64,000 nt of DNA from Alternaria dauci. Its lineage: Eukaryota > Ascomycota > Dothideomycetes > Pleosporales > Pleosporaceae. Shown piece by piece: positions 10,355-21,701 of the stretch. The position numbers were made by a program, and so were the translations under genes. The DNA is taken from assembly GCF_042100115.1 (NCBI RefSeq), contig NC_091280.1:2356001-2420000 (forward strand), in the 5' to 3' direction. Numbering within the stretch: the stretch's first letter is position 1; the number at the start of each line of letters is the position of its first letter. Below the pieces are notes generated by a model. The model made no database searches. It was given only the letters and a program-made list of their open reading frames with translations, and had not been told where the DNA came from.

Positions 10355-12715
10355 ATCGCATGAGAGCAGCATAACTGTAATCCAGCATCCCTCCTATTCT
10401 ATCTCCGCTCGCGCGAGACTTCGACCTGCACCGCATCATCACTATACAAGGGAAGACATCAAACACTACCCTTTGGTTGTCTAGGAAGGAGTATCTCTAT
10501 ACAAGAGAAGATTGACTGCTCTCCCCGCAGTTGTCCGGCAGGATGTTTGAGTTTTCCCTTGTATGCCCAGCGTACTGCTAATCTAGTTTTCTCTCTTCAC
10601 AACTATCCCCGAATTGTGCCTCTTAGATTAGCAACAGCCATCGTCAACAAGCTCATGAGCGTGAGAAGAGGTGACGCACGTCTAGCTGATACTACTATCC
10701 GGGAGTGTTCCTTTCCGCTTTGCTATAGACAGCATTCAGTTTCCGTTTTCAGTCATTCAGTGAACTTCCGCCGACGCATCGGTTGCCTGAGCGGTGCTGC
10801 TGGCGGAATTAGGTACGTCGTGTGAGCATGTGAAGCACGACATGATCCAGGACGAAAGCAACTCCAACCAGAGAAGAATTGCTTTTACGATTGACTGTGT
10901 CTCGCCGCCGAGAAAGTGTCCGAAGTAGTCTGTGCATGGCCCGGTGGTCATGCATAATTGCGAAGTACTTGCATCCGGATACGGAGTGTACGCTAGCGCT
11001 GACACTGTGATATCTAGGTTCTGTCGTGGTCGAATGCAAGGGAAAAACAGATGGACTTGCATAACTTGGCCCTGCAGATGAGTGCAGGAGGTGCGGTACC
11101 CTGACCTATTGGCTTTTAGCGGGGGAAGAGATGGATAGAGGACTGGCTGAATAGGTAACAGGAGAATAGATGCAATCGCTTCAGTCCTTGTGGTCTTGCC
11201 AGTGTTGAATGATTTTGCAAACTTCCAGATCACGATTTTGCTTTTGGGTACGCTCTGTGTCCAATATCAGGCACGGTCCGGAGTGTGAATCGCAGCGAAA
11301 GTGGTCTAGCGTCTGTGGTTGCTTTTCCAATCCGGCGGTGTGTGTGCGCCCACACCCCCGAATGCTCTTGAACACGGCGCTCCATACGAGTGTCGACTTG
11401 TTCAGATGATCTTCTTGGATGTTCAAAAGGATCTGTCCCCTGCGGCGCAGCTTGACGTGGCGACGGTTCTAGTGGGTAGGATTGTGGCCTTGTGATTTTT
11501 CGGACATTGAAATCACGGTACCGAACCGGTATCTGTGCACCTACTACGGGTACCTGATCGACAGGAACCCCGCTTTCCAAAGCGTTAATTCTCGACAATG
11601 GTGATAGATAGCCCGGATGCGCTTCGACCAATTCATGAATTAAGTTGTCCTACAATTATTGAAACAAAGCAAATGCGGAGTCAACAATGTCTCAGTGCCA
11701 CGATTTGCCGCGGCATCGTCGATTGGCCAAATTGCCCCAGCGCGCTCACGTAACAGTGAGACTTTAGAGCTATACACAGTGAGTGCCATGACAAGAAAAG
11801 TCGGTGGAGTGTTTTGCCAACGTGGTTCGCAAGCGAGCGCTGCACCTCCCCCGCACCAACTTTGCGCACCATGCATCTTGACGGATATTGCCTCAATGTA
11901 TCGCTCTTCTACCACTCTGAAAGGGAAAAATTTCGCTACGCGTAATCTCCATTCTTACTCGTAGGTTGTAGGCCGGGCGTTGTCGGAACCTTGGTACAAT
12001 CAACAACGTACGATGGCCTTCTGTCGCACCAAGTATCTTGCACGGAACAGTTGAAGAGAGTGCAATTTGTGTTGTATTATCATCCCAACTCAGCTTGTAT
12101 AGAGGTCACCGCACGGTGTTGTCAGTGACAAGGTTCATGTTACGGATGGCACTTGCCCTGCGACACAATGTTTTGGTGCGCGGGCGGCTCATGCACCACG
12201 GTTGCTGCAGGTCTTGTTTACTTTTCCATGGGCAAAATGAATATTATATCGCCAAGGCCTGGTTAGGCCGCTGATCCTAGTTGTAGTGTAGCAGATCGCG
12301 AGCAACCTATCGCAACAGGACTTTGAATCAAGGTCGCTTTACAAACATCAAGACCAAGGTAGTCGTAGATTGTAATTCGCCTGGTCTTTGAGCTGCCTCT
12401 GTCATTGCATACAACGCTGTACTAAGCCAGAAAGTTGTCGACATAGTCCACAGCCCACTAAAAGACCTGCAGCGCGGTCAGTGCTGCAATACTTTCAACT
12501 AGTGTTGCTACGACTTGTCCGTCACCGCTCTGAATGAAGATGTGCACGGCGGTGGAATAAGCTAACCTGCTAGTGAATCGATACTGTCTTGCGGTGTGAT
12601 TTTCTTACTGATCCATCTCAATGTGATCCGGAACTTGCCAAGATACCATGTATGCTTTTTAGAACATCCCAAAGTCTGCTCACGGCATTGCGCTCTCTCT
12701 ATCTTGCCAGATAGA
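10355..12715. other. long gene-poor stretch
   Basis: No recognisable gene. The longest candidates, on the minus strand at 10757-11233 and 11230-11631, have mixed composition and no motif. The second (MVEAHPGYLSPL...) reads slightly protein-like and could be an exon of an unrecognised gene or a remnant, but I cannot support a model. Confidence 0.35.
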
Positions 12716-12723
12716 TATAAATA
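12716..12723 (+). promoter_or_regulatory. TATA box of hydrophobin gene
   Basis: TATAAATA, 154 bp before the hydrophobin ATG. It is followed by a long CCAACCAACC-type leader (about 12780-12870), the pyrimidine/CA-rich 5' UTR expected of a highly expressed fungal gene. Confidence 0.6.
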
Positions 12724-12876
12724 CCGCCTGCTCTGCCATTCCAAAGTAGTCCATCATCACAGTCATTAACACCAACTCACCCACACTCTCTTCAACCAAC
12801 CAAACCAACCAACACTCTTTTCCAACCACCCACTTCTCACCAACCAACCAACCAACCCACCCCCCAAACCTTCAAA

Positions 12877-13303
12877 ATGTTCACCAACTTCATCATCCTC
12901 ATGGTCGCCGCCTTCGCTGCCTTCGCCGCTGCCCTCCCCACCAACCTGGCCCACTCCAGCTCCGCCTCCAACATCGAGCGCCAGGACAGCTGCGGTGCCA
13001 ACAGCACCGCCCACTGCTGCAACGACGAGACCACCGAGGCGCTTACCCACCACGACAGCTTCACTGATCTCCTCGAGCTGAAGAACCTCCTCGGCCAGTG
13101 CAGCGATATCACCGTTGCCGTCATTGGTGGTGCCGTGCCCATCAAGAACATGTGCAAGCAGACTGCCGTGTGCTGTGGTGACATGGAACAGGCTGTAAGT
13201 TTTACCTAAAGAAATGCTCTACTCTGCTACCTGGATCTTTGCTAACAATTGATGATTTTAGGGCGTTGTGAATGTTGGCTGCACTCCTCTCAACGTCAAC
13301 TAA
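12877..13303 (+). CDS. class I hydrophobin (119 aa), two exons
   Basis: Exons 12877-13194 and 13262-13303 with a 67-nt phase-0 intron (GTAAGT...TTTTAG). A signal peptide (first ~20 residues, AAFAAFAAALP) precedes a mature region with exactly eight cysteines at 39, 47-48, 75, 93, 99-100 and 113. The spacing is C-x7-CC-x26-C-x17-C-x5-CC-x12-C. This is the hydrophobin pattern, and the long second and third loops place it in class I. Such proteins are secreted and self-assemble at air-water interfaces to coat conidia and aerial hyphae. The eighth cysteine lies in exon 2, confirming the splice. The coding sequence is strongly C-biased at third positions, as in highly expressed genes. Well supported. 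Confidence 0.93.
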
Positions 13304-13911
13304 GCTCTGTGTACGAAGTACAGGTACGCTCTTCTCTTTTGCAGACGAACAATGTATTTCCCAACAACGACGTTTTGTTTTTCGGAAAAGGAGGTAACGA
13401 ACGAGCGCATTGCTGGCAGTTTAGGAAGGGGCAACACATGCCAAGTTCTAACTTTTTGGCTTGAACGAAGGTTGCGAAGACATTTATCTGGGTTGTAATT
13501 ATTGGCTTTATTTATTCACCACCACTATCCTTAATATAATTTGTATATCAAAAACCAACTTGGCCCGCTGCTTCAAGTCATGCCTTCGCTTATTGAGTGA
13601 AATAACCAGTTATAGTATGTTCTCTTGGCCTCTCTTCTTCACTAGCATTTGGCATAGGTCTCCACCTCGGAAGAAGTACAGGTGCTCTCCCAGATACACA
13701 TATTTACCGCGAGGTCAGGGTAACACACTAGGTAACAAGCTTAATCATGCCAGCCGTACGAGGTAATGGATGGTGGAGCTTGATTTGGTGTTGGAACGTT
13801 CATTCTTCTTAGTATTTATCGCTATCCTTAACAATACATTCGTCAGAAATAACCTGGTCCGCTTTCTACATCTTGAACCACGAAGGCATAATCCCGGAAC
13901 GTGTAGGTTAG
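13304..13911. other. 3' flanks of hydrophobin and carotenoid oxygenase
   Basis: Convergent intergenic region. An ORF at 13461-13766 has no recognisable features. Nothing else seen. Confidence 0.4.
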
Positions 13912-15461
13912 CTATGGACCCGCCACCAACGGCTTTCCATTCAGCTCGCTCGCGTCCACCCAGTTTCCATGAATCTGGGCACGCATCCTCAGTGGCAACT
14001 CAATGACTGCCACCGGCTTCTCAAATTCCTTCGTATCCAAGATGACCAAGTTGGTGAGATTGACGTCCAGACGATCGACTGCAAAGATGACGTAGCCGTC
14101 GCCCTCGGGAGCATCGGGGGTGCGAGGAACGAACACGGGCTCTTGGCAGCGACATTCTGGGCCTGGCGCATAAACTTTCAGCTCTCCGGTGCTTTTGATA
14201 AGCATCGCTGCTGAGTTGAGAGTTTCATAGATGTGTTTGTCGTTTACAGCCGTTATGTTGGTCGGGGAGCTGTACACACACATGAAGATGTGGTCGTACG
14301 GCTTGTTGTAGTAGCGCTCGTCAATCCGACAAAACTCGTTTGGGATGTCGACAAGAACGACCGGATCACCCAACTTTGAGTTGTCGGGCTTACTCGGGTC
14401 AATCTCTATCCGGACAAGCTCAATCGTAGCCTTCTCCGTACGCTCAGGATCCTCCTGCCCATCTTTCCTTGGCCAAAATGGGAACCACCTGATGGTATGC
14501 GGCCAGGTACCTTCGAAGACAATCTTGCCGTCCGCATCCTCCCAAGCGCCCGCTGTGTGAATGATCTGGGAATTAAGGGGGTATTTGTACGTGCGATGCT
14601 CATACGGCTTCCATCCTGAGCCTTCCAATGGCTTGTCGGGACGTCGTGGAGCCACAACAAAGGTTGCCTCCCGATCAGTGTCCAAGTCATGGCGGGTCGA
14701 TCGGCTCCTTCCTTCCACACGAGAGAATTGGGCCAGGTGCAGAAAACAAGCCAGTTTTCCGTCATGGCTATGTCGTGACATAGTCCTGTTTCAGTCCTTC
14801 GGATCCGGTGTTCGTTCTTGACCTTGCCCTGACGGTCGATGGAGTAAGAAACGAAACCTTTCAAATCACCGAAAACACCGTATGTCACGAGTTCTTGCAC
14901 ATGAGGATCGATTTTCGGATGCGCAGTGAATGTGTCGGTCTTGATCTGGTCTCCGAATGGATCGGCTTCGAGCGTCTCCAAGGTGTCGGGATCCATGACT
15001 TGAACAGGACCCGATTCGCCCATGGCGAGCAATTTCCCAGCCCAGTATAGAACGTTGGTGTTTGAGGTGGATTCGATGACTGCACTAACACAGGGATGCT
15101 TCATGTGCGGGTGAACGGAAGCGACGTCCTCCCAGATGCTCCTCCTCTGCTTACGCTCCAGCTTGTAGAGGTCATTGTGAACATATCGGACTTTGAAATC
15201 GACTTGACCCTTGTGGATGCGGAAAGCGCTGACTATGCCATTCCCTGTGATCGGGGTCTTGTCAGGCGAGAACGGCGTGACCTGGTCCTGGCCCACACGG
15301 TAAAAGGTCCCGTCAAAGGCATCCGGAATGGTGCCTCGCACCATAACGTCAGCAATTTCACCTTCGAGGCGAACTGGAAGGCCAAGACCGGTGAGGTCTC
15401 GACTGAGTGGCCAACTGGGCGAAAGGTCCTCAGCACCCGGTAGAAGAGTTACATGTGCCAT
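13912..15461 (-). pseudogene. carotenoid cleavage oxygenase (RPE65/lignostilbene dioxygenase type) with one frameshift
   Basis: Starts at 15461 (MAHVTLLPG...) and ends at TAG 13912-13914, about 516 residues, the normal size for fungal CAO-1-like enzymes. These cleave a C=C bond of stilbenes or carotenoids using Fe(II) held by four histidines. All four are visible: TAHPK, GLCHDIA, QIIHTAG and the terminal IHGNW. The frame changes once, around 14681-14684: upstream reads RPAMTW, downstream reads DTDREATFVVAPRRPDK. One G missing after TGG would restore continuity, and the total length (1550) is one base short of a multiple of three. No other lesion is seen, so a recent loss or a sequencing error are both possible. 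A TATA-like box lies on the minus strand near 15585-15594. Confidence 0.85.
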
Positions 15462-16390
15462 TTTGCTCTTGATGAAGAATGATGGGTGATGGTTACTTGT
15501 GAAGTTGATATGAACGATCTGTCGAAAAGAAGTGCTGGTTGATGAAAGAAGTTCTGATTTTTGTTCCTGCACTTTGGGGGCGTTTATATATCATTTGTGT
15601 TCGAGTTTTCCAGATCTAGTACGATGATCAAAACGCACCCTGGTAATGTTGTTGTCGGCTTCGTGTTACATCCGGTGTTCCGCTCTGGAAGACAGCATGG
15701 CTGTTTTTAGTAATAGTCGTATATCTGATAGGATAGACATATGATTGCCAAGAATAAGGGTTACTCAGGGGTACCAGAGGAGACAGAAGGTTATCCGAGC
15801 AAGTTCATTCACTAGGTCAATCACATAGTCTTCTCTCTCTCCTCTCTCTCTGTGTAGCTGCCCTGAGTGATCCTATAGCTATACTGCTAGCCACGCGTAT
15901 AGGATGATACAATAGATGAATAGAATGCGGAGTTCTGTCTAAAAGGAAGAGAATAGACTAGAATAGCAGTATTGTATTTCTCTTCTTGCATGATCCTACA
16001 CTTTAGGTTCTAGGAGATTTATTTTTTGACCCCTGACTCGCCTGCTGCCCCCATTGGCTGGCCAAATCCATCATCATATACCATATGGGAAATACGACCA
16101 ATACTAAACTGGCCCATGTGTCGAAATTATGGGGGGCTGCTAACTGACTCCACATTATCGGTCCTAAACTACGATGTTCCACCGCAATTCGCCTCGCTCT
16201 TAAACCACATCGTCGCTTTCAACCTCCGTGTCGCTCTCAACCCGCCTCGCTTTCAATACACATTGTCGCTCTTGAACCACATTCTCGCTCTCAACTCACA
16301 TTCTCGCTTCCAAACTGCGCCGACAATCCAAGTCCACTCCATCCATCACAACCGAGAAAGCTAACCGTCGTCACTCCGCAAGACCACAAC
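15462..16390. other. intergenic, no gene recognised
   Basis: Promoter side of the carotenoid oxygenase, then AT-rich sequence with a CT tract (15832-15852). Direct near-repeats of the phrase TTCAA-ACCACAT-TCTCGCTCT occur around 16180-16320. Confidence 0.4.
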
Positions 16391-18123
16391 ATGTCACTCG
16401 CCCCGTCTAGTAAACCCACCTTTCACAGCCTGAAAGCCCGCAATACCTCTTTCTACTAATAGCAGAAAATAGACCCCCTCCCGCGTCCCACCTGTCCGTA
16501 TTGCAAAAAGCAATATTCCAGGCCGTGCGTGACAGCAATCCGTCCCCCGTGACATGGCTCACCGTGCCCAGTGATGCTCTCCGCCGGCACGCAGCGACAT
16601 GCCCCAAGAACACGCTCCGCACGCCCTTACCGCGGGGCATACGTGGCAGAGGCCCGCAAGCATGCGACTTTTGTGCGCAGCGGGGCTCCTTTTGCGACAA
16701 ACAAGATCCGTGTGGCCGGTGCTCGTCGCGCCGCATAGTCTGTCTGTATACCCGGCGGACCACCAGGGTCGTCGCGAATCATCTTGTTGCCGGGGGTGAT
16801 GTAGAGCGTGGAAGAGTCAGACAGGTGCGCGGCAGCTCTAGAACATCGCTGCTGATGCTGCTCAATGTTACGAATCCGTCTATTCAGTCCGTGACAGACG
16901 CCTTGGCCGTCAAGGTTGCCAAGGTAGATGACGAACGTCTTGAGCACTGCAGGCGGGGGGGGGGGGGGGGGCACTTGGTCTATGAGGTCGCTGACGTAGG
17001 TCTGGGTACCACGAGACCTTGTGACGCTGGCGACGAGCCCGTTGAGCAAGCAGGCGGTGCTGGGAACGACACAGTTGTGGCCGACACAGCAGACGACTTG
17101 CAAGTCCAACTCCGCTCGAAGTACCTCGCCATGCGGTTGGAAAGTCTAGTCCTTTTGCTATCCAGGAGCCACGAATCCATGTGCACTACCCACGCGGACG
17201 AAAGTCCAACCTTTGACATAGACCTAGCGCGATCAACATTCACCGCCGACAATTTCGTCGATTTCACTAGCTCGTTTTTCCGCCGGGCGCACCAAATCTT
17301 CCCGCTCATCCACCGGCCGTCGTTCGATCCAGACACTGTCTCCCTCCCGCTTCTTGTTGCCGTCTTCGTTGCCGGCGCGGCTTTTTCTCCGCCATGGGAC
17401 CACGTCCTGGCTGCGCGCAGATTCGTTTGTGTAGCAGAGCATTACGTGTATCAGTGTCTGCATGACTTGATCATGCGCGCGGCTGGAGCGGCGGCGGCGA
17501 GCTCTCGAGGCCGGTGAACTGGGCCGACTTTGTAGCAAGAGAAATTCGGATAAGGTTTGGAACCTACACTCGAGCGAGTTTTCTTCTTCTTCTTTTTGAC
17601 TGAGCTTGTGTGTGTGTGCAAGGCTGACTCTGGGCGTGTCCACAGACTCGTAGCATGGACATTTCATTTCGATTGTCTATCCACAATCTTCTTCAACGTC
17701 TCTCCCCAGCTTACTCTTGCCGACATGGTCGGGCCCCATGATGTGCAGCGAGCAGCTCTTCGAAGCAACCAGCGCCGCCGCATTCCAGCGCCTGCTATCC
17801 GTCGAGCCCGCAAGAACATGTAGTCTGCAAACGCTCGTCTCGTCGTTTTACGACGACAGGCCGTGTGGAGCTTGGGATGTGCGCATCTGTCCGAAACAGA
17901 CCTTCTCCTCGTCATTCACGGTACGTGTTGCACATGTTCGGAAAAAGAGAATTATAAAAACCCCACCGCAAGTTGACTAAGCATGTGCTATAGCTCTGCA
18001 CCAAACCCACTTTCTCTCGCGGAAATGCGGTCTCGAGCATGTAACGCGGCACGCGATGCGGCGCGCCATCACGCGGTGGAAAGGCTTGTGGGATGCGTGG
18101 CAAGGGGGTAAAGGGTCTGGTGT

Positions 18124-18157
<34 letters not shown>

Positions 18158-18337
18158 CACGAAACGCAGAGCCGGTGCATGGCCTTCATGTGCGATGCGT
18201 ATGAGTTCTGGTGGCTGCTTGTGAACATTTCAAAGGCAGTGGAGGCGGGTGGGTATGGCCGCATGCACTTGCGAAACATGGTTACGGACTCGTCGGAGGG
18301 AGTGCGCGATTTTATACTGACACATGGGGATAGGTAG
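16391..18337 (+). pseudogene. C2H2 + Zn2Cys6 fungal transcription factor, degraded
   Basis: Domain pieces lie in order but in different frames. A C2H2 finger (CPYCKKQYSR...LRRHAATC) forms only after removing a 47-nt intron at 16525-16571. A Zn2Cys6 cluster follows (ACDFC-x6-CDKQDPCGRC-x6-C, about 16670-16745). A fungal_trans block comes next (FTADNFVDF ... PLIHRPSFDPDTVSLPLL, about 17240-17360). That frame stops at 17515, yet the family continues in another frame (NWADFVAREIRIR, about 17519), with part of the domain apparently missing. Further slips occur near 17730 (LTLADMVG to CSEQLFEA) and 17880 (to AHLSETDLLLVIH). The last piece (18056-18337) holds polyQ and AFMCDAYEFWWL. Two stops (TAA TAG at 16457) also follow the only upstream ATG (16391). 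No intron explains all of these, so I call it a pseudogene. It contains a run of about 19 G near 16950-16970. Confidence 0.7.
18126..18156 (+). repeat. CAG trinucleotide run
   Basis: About ten CAG units in the last piece of the degraded regulator, reading as polyglutamine followed by His-His. Confidence 0.85.
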
Positions 18338-18455
18338 GTAGGTAGGTAGGTGGGTAGTCAAGAGATGACATTATCTACAGTATATTGTGCTACGATGCTT
18401 GGGTAGAGTGTAGCCTTCTCAAGCAGGGCGTTGATGGATTAAGGCTATTGCGCGT

Positions 18456-18714
18456 CTATTTGTTCAACTCCTCGGCCCGCTTCTTCAGGTCCTCCTTGCT
18501 CTCGGCCTTGGGCATGTTGTCCGGGATAGCAGGGCCCTTTGAGTTGTGTGCCTGGATATCGGCGTGGTTCGCGTGCGAGGAGGCGGTCGAGTCGGAGGAT
18601 TCCTTTGCGATCTTGTCGGTGAGGCCTATGAAGACGTGGTCAGCGTAGTGCTCGAGGATAAGAGAGGGGTGACGTACTGCCCGCGGCGCCTTGCTCGATG
18701 GGGTGGTCAGGCAT
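18456..18714 (-). CDS. small hydrophilic protein (68 aa), two exons
   Basis: Exon 1 runs 18714-18678 and exon 2 18625-18456. The 52-nt intron (GTACGT...TTCATAG) is in phase 1. The product begins MPDHPIEQGAAGSLTDKIAKESSD (first 12 residues from exon 1) and ends KEDLKKRAEELNK, a charged helical tail. The middle (NSKGPAIPDNMPK) is Pro/Asn-rich. It is very hydrophilic with no cysteine or membrane segment. It looks like one of the short conserved ascomycete proteins of unknown role, but I cannot name it. It starts 6 bp after the stop of the ORF at 18720-18986 on the same strand, so a shared transcript is possible. Confidence 0.6.
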
Positions 18715-18719
18715 GGTGG

Positions 18720-18986
18720 TTAGGAGGATGTGGTGGCTTGTTTGTTGTGGTGTTGTCGTTTGGGTACGGGACCGCCGATGTAGAGAAACTCTTGACAGTA
18801 CTTGTTGACTCTGTCTTCTAGACTTTGTTCCTTGACGTCAAGGTTGCTGACGTTTTGTGCAAGTGCTTCGTCTCCGGTCTTGTCTTCCTGCTCAAGAGGA
18901 AGATCTGGTAGGCTCTGGAAGAGTGTTTGTGCTTGTTGCAGGTAGGCTTGTAAAACTTGAGGAGAAGGTTGGTCTGACGCCGCCAT
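18720..18986 (-). CDS. hypothetical protein (88 aa), coiled-coil-like
   Basis: ATG at 18986; starts MAASDQPSPQVLQAYLQQAQ. It contains two helical, Gln/Glu-rich stretches (LQAYLQQAQTLFQSL and LDVKEQSLEDRVNKYCQEFLY) typical of small subunits of multiprotein complexes, then a basic tail. No family recognised. The stop is 5 bp upstream of the next minus-strand ATG (18714), so the two could share a transcript or the second could be an alternative ORF. Moderate confidence that it is real, based on coherent composition and helix periodicity. Confidence 0.5.
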   Translation of the reverse strand: MAASDQPSPQVLQAYLQQAQTLFQSLPDLPLEQEDKTGDEALAQNVSNLDVKEQSLEDRVNKYCQEFLYIGGPVPKRQHHNKQATTSS

Positions 18987-20211
18987 GGCTTGGGTTATGT
19001 AGTCGGCCGTCAGCGGTGCGTAGTGCGTCGCTGCGTGATCGGTGACGTATGTGAGTCTGGTTGGGAGGGGCGAGACAGGTGGGCTGGAGCTGGCTGCAAG
19101 AGGCAGCTGAGCGTGGGAGACGTGTGCATGCGGTTAGTGCGGGGGAGGGGCGGCGTCTTGGAACCCTGGTTCCGTTGGACGTAGCAACACGGTCGGAGCC
19201 ACACCCAAGACGTCGTGTGGAGACTGGTTCCGTTGTAGTGATGGGTAAACAGGATGTGTTGTGTTCTTGGTGATGGCACTGGAGGTGGGTATGAGGTGGT
19301 TCTGTTAGGGCATCCCCGCGGAGGCGTAGAGCTGGCCAGAGAAAGCATCATCCCGATCCCCTCGAACCACTGATGAAGCTAAAATGATATAGTTGTCTAT
19401 CCAAGCTTGTCGATAGCTGCGCATTGGCACAAGAGCTTGAAAGAGCATGCATTCGTGGCAGGTAAACTGCGGGGACAAAGGTTGAACGACGCATGTCGTA
19501 ATCCATCAAGATAAAGTTCCAGACGACGATCTCACGTCGGCTTCATGACTGAACATGACGGTTGACATGAGAAACATGTTGTAGAACTCCCCGAAAAGTA
19601 GTCATTGTACGCCGGGCACAGTGTACTACGAGTGGTGAAAAGGAAAATAGTGTCATATTCCGGACCATATAAAGGAAATTGTCGAGTTCATCAATAGTCC
19701 GCGGTGACTTATAGCGTGCCACGCGTACGCGTTGCCTCACCCTCGCCAGATTACCGACAAGACAAGAATGCCATCACGACGCTCCATCAACATTCGCTGG
19801 AGCATGGACACGGTACCGATACGTCGTAACCGTTGCGCTTGCTTGCGGGGAATAAGAGAAAAAGATGCGAAACGAGGATTAGCGGGCAGCTCAGCCACGC
19901 AACCGCGTAGACAAGGGTGCTTGGCCTTGTCCCGCCCCTTCCAAGCTTCACGCACGTTTCGCCTTGGTTACCCGTCGTCATTCCAGGAGCCCAGTCGACC
20001 AATGCACAAACTCACCACCTCGCCCCCTTCTGATGCAGTGGCATTTCACAGCGACATGAGGCACCGTGTGAACCGACGATCGTTATATCCCCATCTGTAG
20101 ACACTATACCCCATATCCGGCCTCTGCACCCGCGACTCCCCTTGAACCCGCTGGTCGGAACAAATTCAACACACTACCTAGGTATCCACGCGTCGCCTTT
20201 TGCGCTACACG
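18987..20211. other. intergenic, no gene recognised
   Basis: Divergent region between the minus-strand small gene and the gene at 20212. Overlapping short ORFs at 19732-20100 on both strands look like shadows. Nothing supported. Confidence 0.4.
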
Positions 20212-21701
20212 ATGCCGTCGCTGTTTGCGCGCCAGAACCCCCTCGACGAGGCGAGGAACACGCTCAGCTCATGGGACAATTGCATGGCCAAGGCCTATTG
20301 CAAGTGCGTTGCACCAACGGGGCTCAAACTCGACTCTTATGCTGACACTCCAACAGATGGCCCGTCATTGTCGCCATCATCATCGGCGGCCTCATCCTCA
20401 TATCCGTCGTCACGTGCATCGCGCGATGCATATGCTGCGGCGCCGAGTGCGCGTGCTGCTGCTTCCGCTGCTGCTCGTGCTGCTGCGGCGGCGGAGGACG
20501 AGGCCACAAGCGCGTCAAGAGCGACCCAGCCGGCCAGTACCCCACGCCCTACGGTGCGCCTCCCCAGCCGAGTCCATACGCCCCGAACCCGTATGCCCAG
20601 AACCCGTATGCCCAAGCACACGCCGCCGCGCCGCCCGCGCCGCCCATTGACACGCGCCCCGTGAACCAGCAGTACCGCTCCAATCCCATGCCGACCTTCA
20701 CGCCGCATGCTGCCGCGCAGCCCGAAAGACCGCAGTTTGCTACCTTTGATTCCACGCGCGCTGTGGTCAATGAAGACGCGCTGCCCGCTATGCCGACGTG
20801 GAAGGACGGGCGCGATGTACACATCCAGGTAGAAGAACAACCTGTGCCGCAGAAGCAGGGCGATATGGAGATGGATAGGCTGGACCGCAATGGCAGCGTG
20901 ACGAGCGCGTCAGTGGGCGGGGGGATGGCGGCAGCGGCTGTTCCGATTAAACGGCCATCTCCTGGCCCGGGCAGGTCCCCGGTGTCGCCAATGGATAGCC
21001 ATGGGTATCCTCAGGGTGGCTACCAGAATGAGTCTTTTGTGAGCGGAGGGTCGTTGAATGGCCAGGGTGGATATGGTCGAGCGTATGCACAGCAGGACGA
21101 ATACGGAAGAGGGCCGCCAGCTTATGATGGCTACGGTCAACAGCAACAACAACAACAACAACCATACGGCCGCCGTTCGCCAGGCGCAGCACAAGCCTAC
21201 GACTCGCGCGACCAGCTGACTTCATACAACCAACAAGGCCCGGGCGCGTACGGTCAGCAACAAGCACCGCAAACCTACGACCAGAGAGATTACTACGACG
21301 AGCACGTCGACCAGCGCTATCAATCCCCGTCCCCACCCGCCGCTACGAACTTTTACAACAACAATAACTCTGATCTTTATGCGTCAAACTCGTCGCCCTC
21401 GTACCACTCGCACGAAAACGCGAATGAGACGTATACACCCCCCGCTGCACCCGCGGCCCTGCAGCCAGGATATGCGGCCAGTCAATCAACGACGGATCGT
21501 GCTAGTTTTATGAATGCCGCGCCCGCGTATCCGGGGCAGAGGAGTTATACGCCTGTTGGGGGGACAGGAGATGTGGGTATGGGAGGAGCAGGAGGAGGAC
21601 AGCAACAACAGCCGTATCGTGCGTTTTCGCCGTTGGCGGCAGGGGGCGGAGGGGAGCATGTGCAGAGGAAACCTGTTCAGGGGAGTTTTAGGGAGATTTA
21701 G
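20212..21701 (+). CDS. single-pass membrane protein with Cys cluster and long PY/Q-rich tail (478 aa)
   Basis: Exons 20212-20303 and 20357-21701 joined over a 53-nt intron (GTGCGT...CCAACAG, phase 2). The first 31 residues (MPSLFARQNPLDE...) lead into one transmembrane helix (WPVIVAIIIGGLILISVV), followed at once by a dense cysteine patch (CIARCICCG...CCC...CC). The remaining 400 residues are low-complexity: proline, tyrosine, glutamine and glycine rich, with polyQ and repeated PYxQNPYAQ and YGQQQ phrases. This matches the architecture of fungal proteins annotated as fibroin-3-related. The patch next to the membrane may be palmitoylated (inference), making it a cell-cortex or cell-wall sensing protein. 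No catalytic domain. ATG 20212 was chosen because the in-frame codon at 20200 is TTG. Confidence 0.8.

Noticed and set aside
11230..11631. 133-codon minus-strand ORF as a gene
   Set aside because: No motif, no promoter signal, Arg/Pro-rich composition similar to shadow ORFs, and no splice model extending it.
16627..17109. Minus-strand ORF with polyproline opposite the degraded regulator
   Set aside because: The plus strand carries recognisable regulator blocks (LNVTNPSIQSVTDA); the minus ORF is their shadow and its polyproline is the poly-G run.
20337..20840. Minus-strand Gly/Ala-rich ORFs opposite the cysteine-rich membrane gene
   Set aside because: Antisense shadows of a GC-rich coding region.
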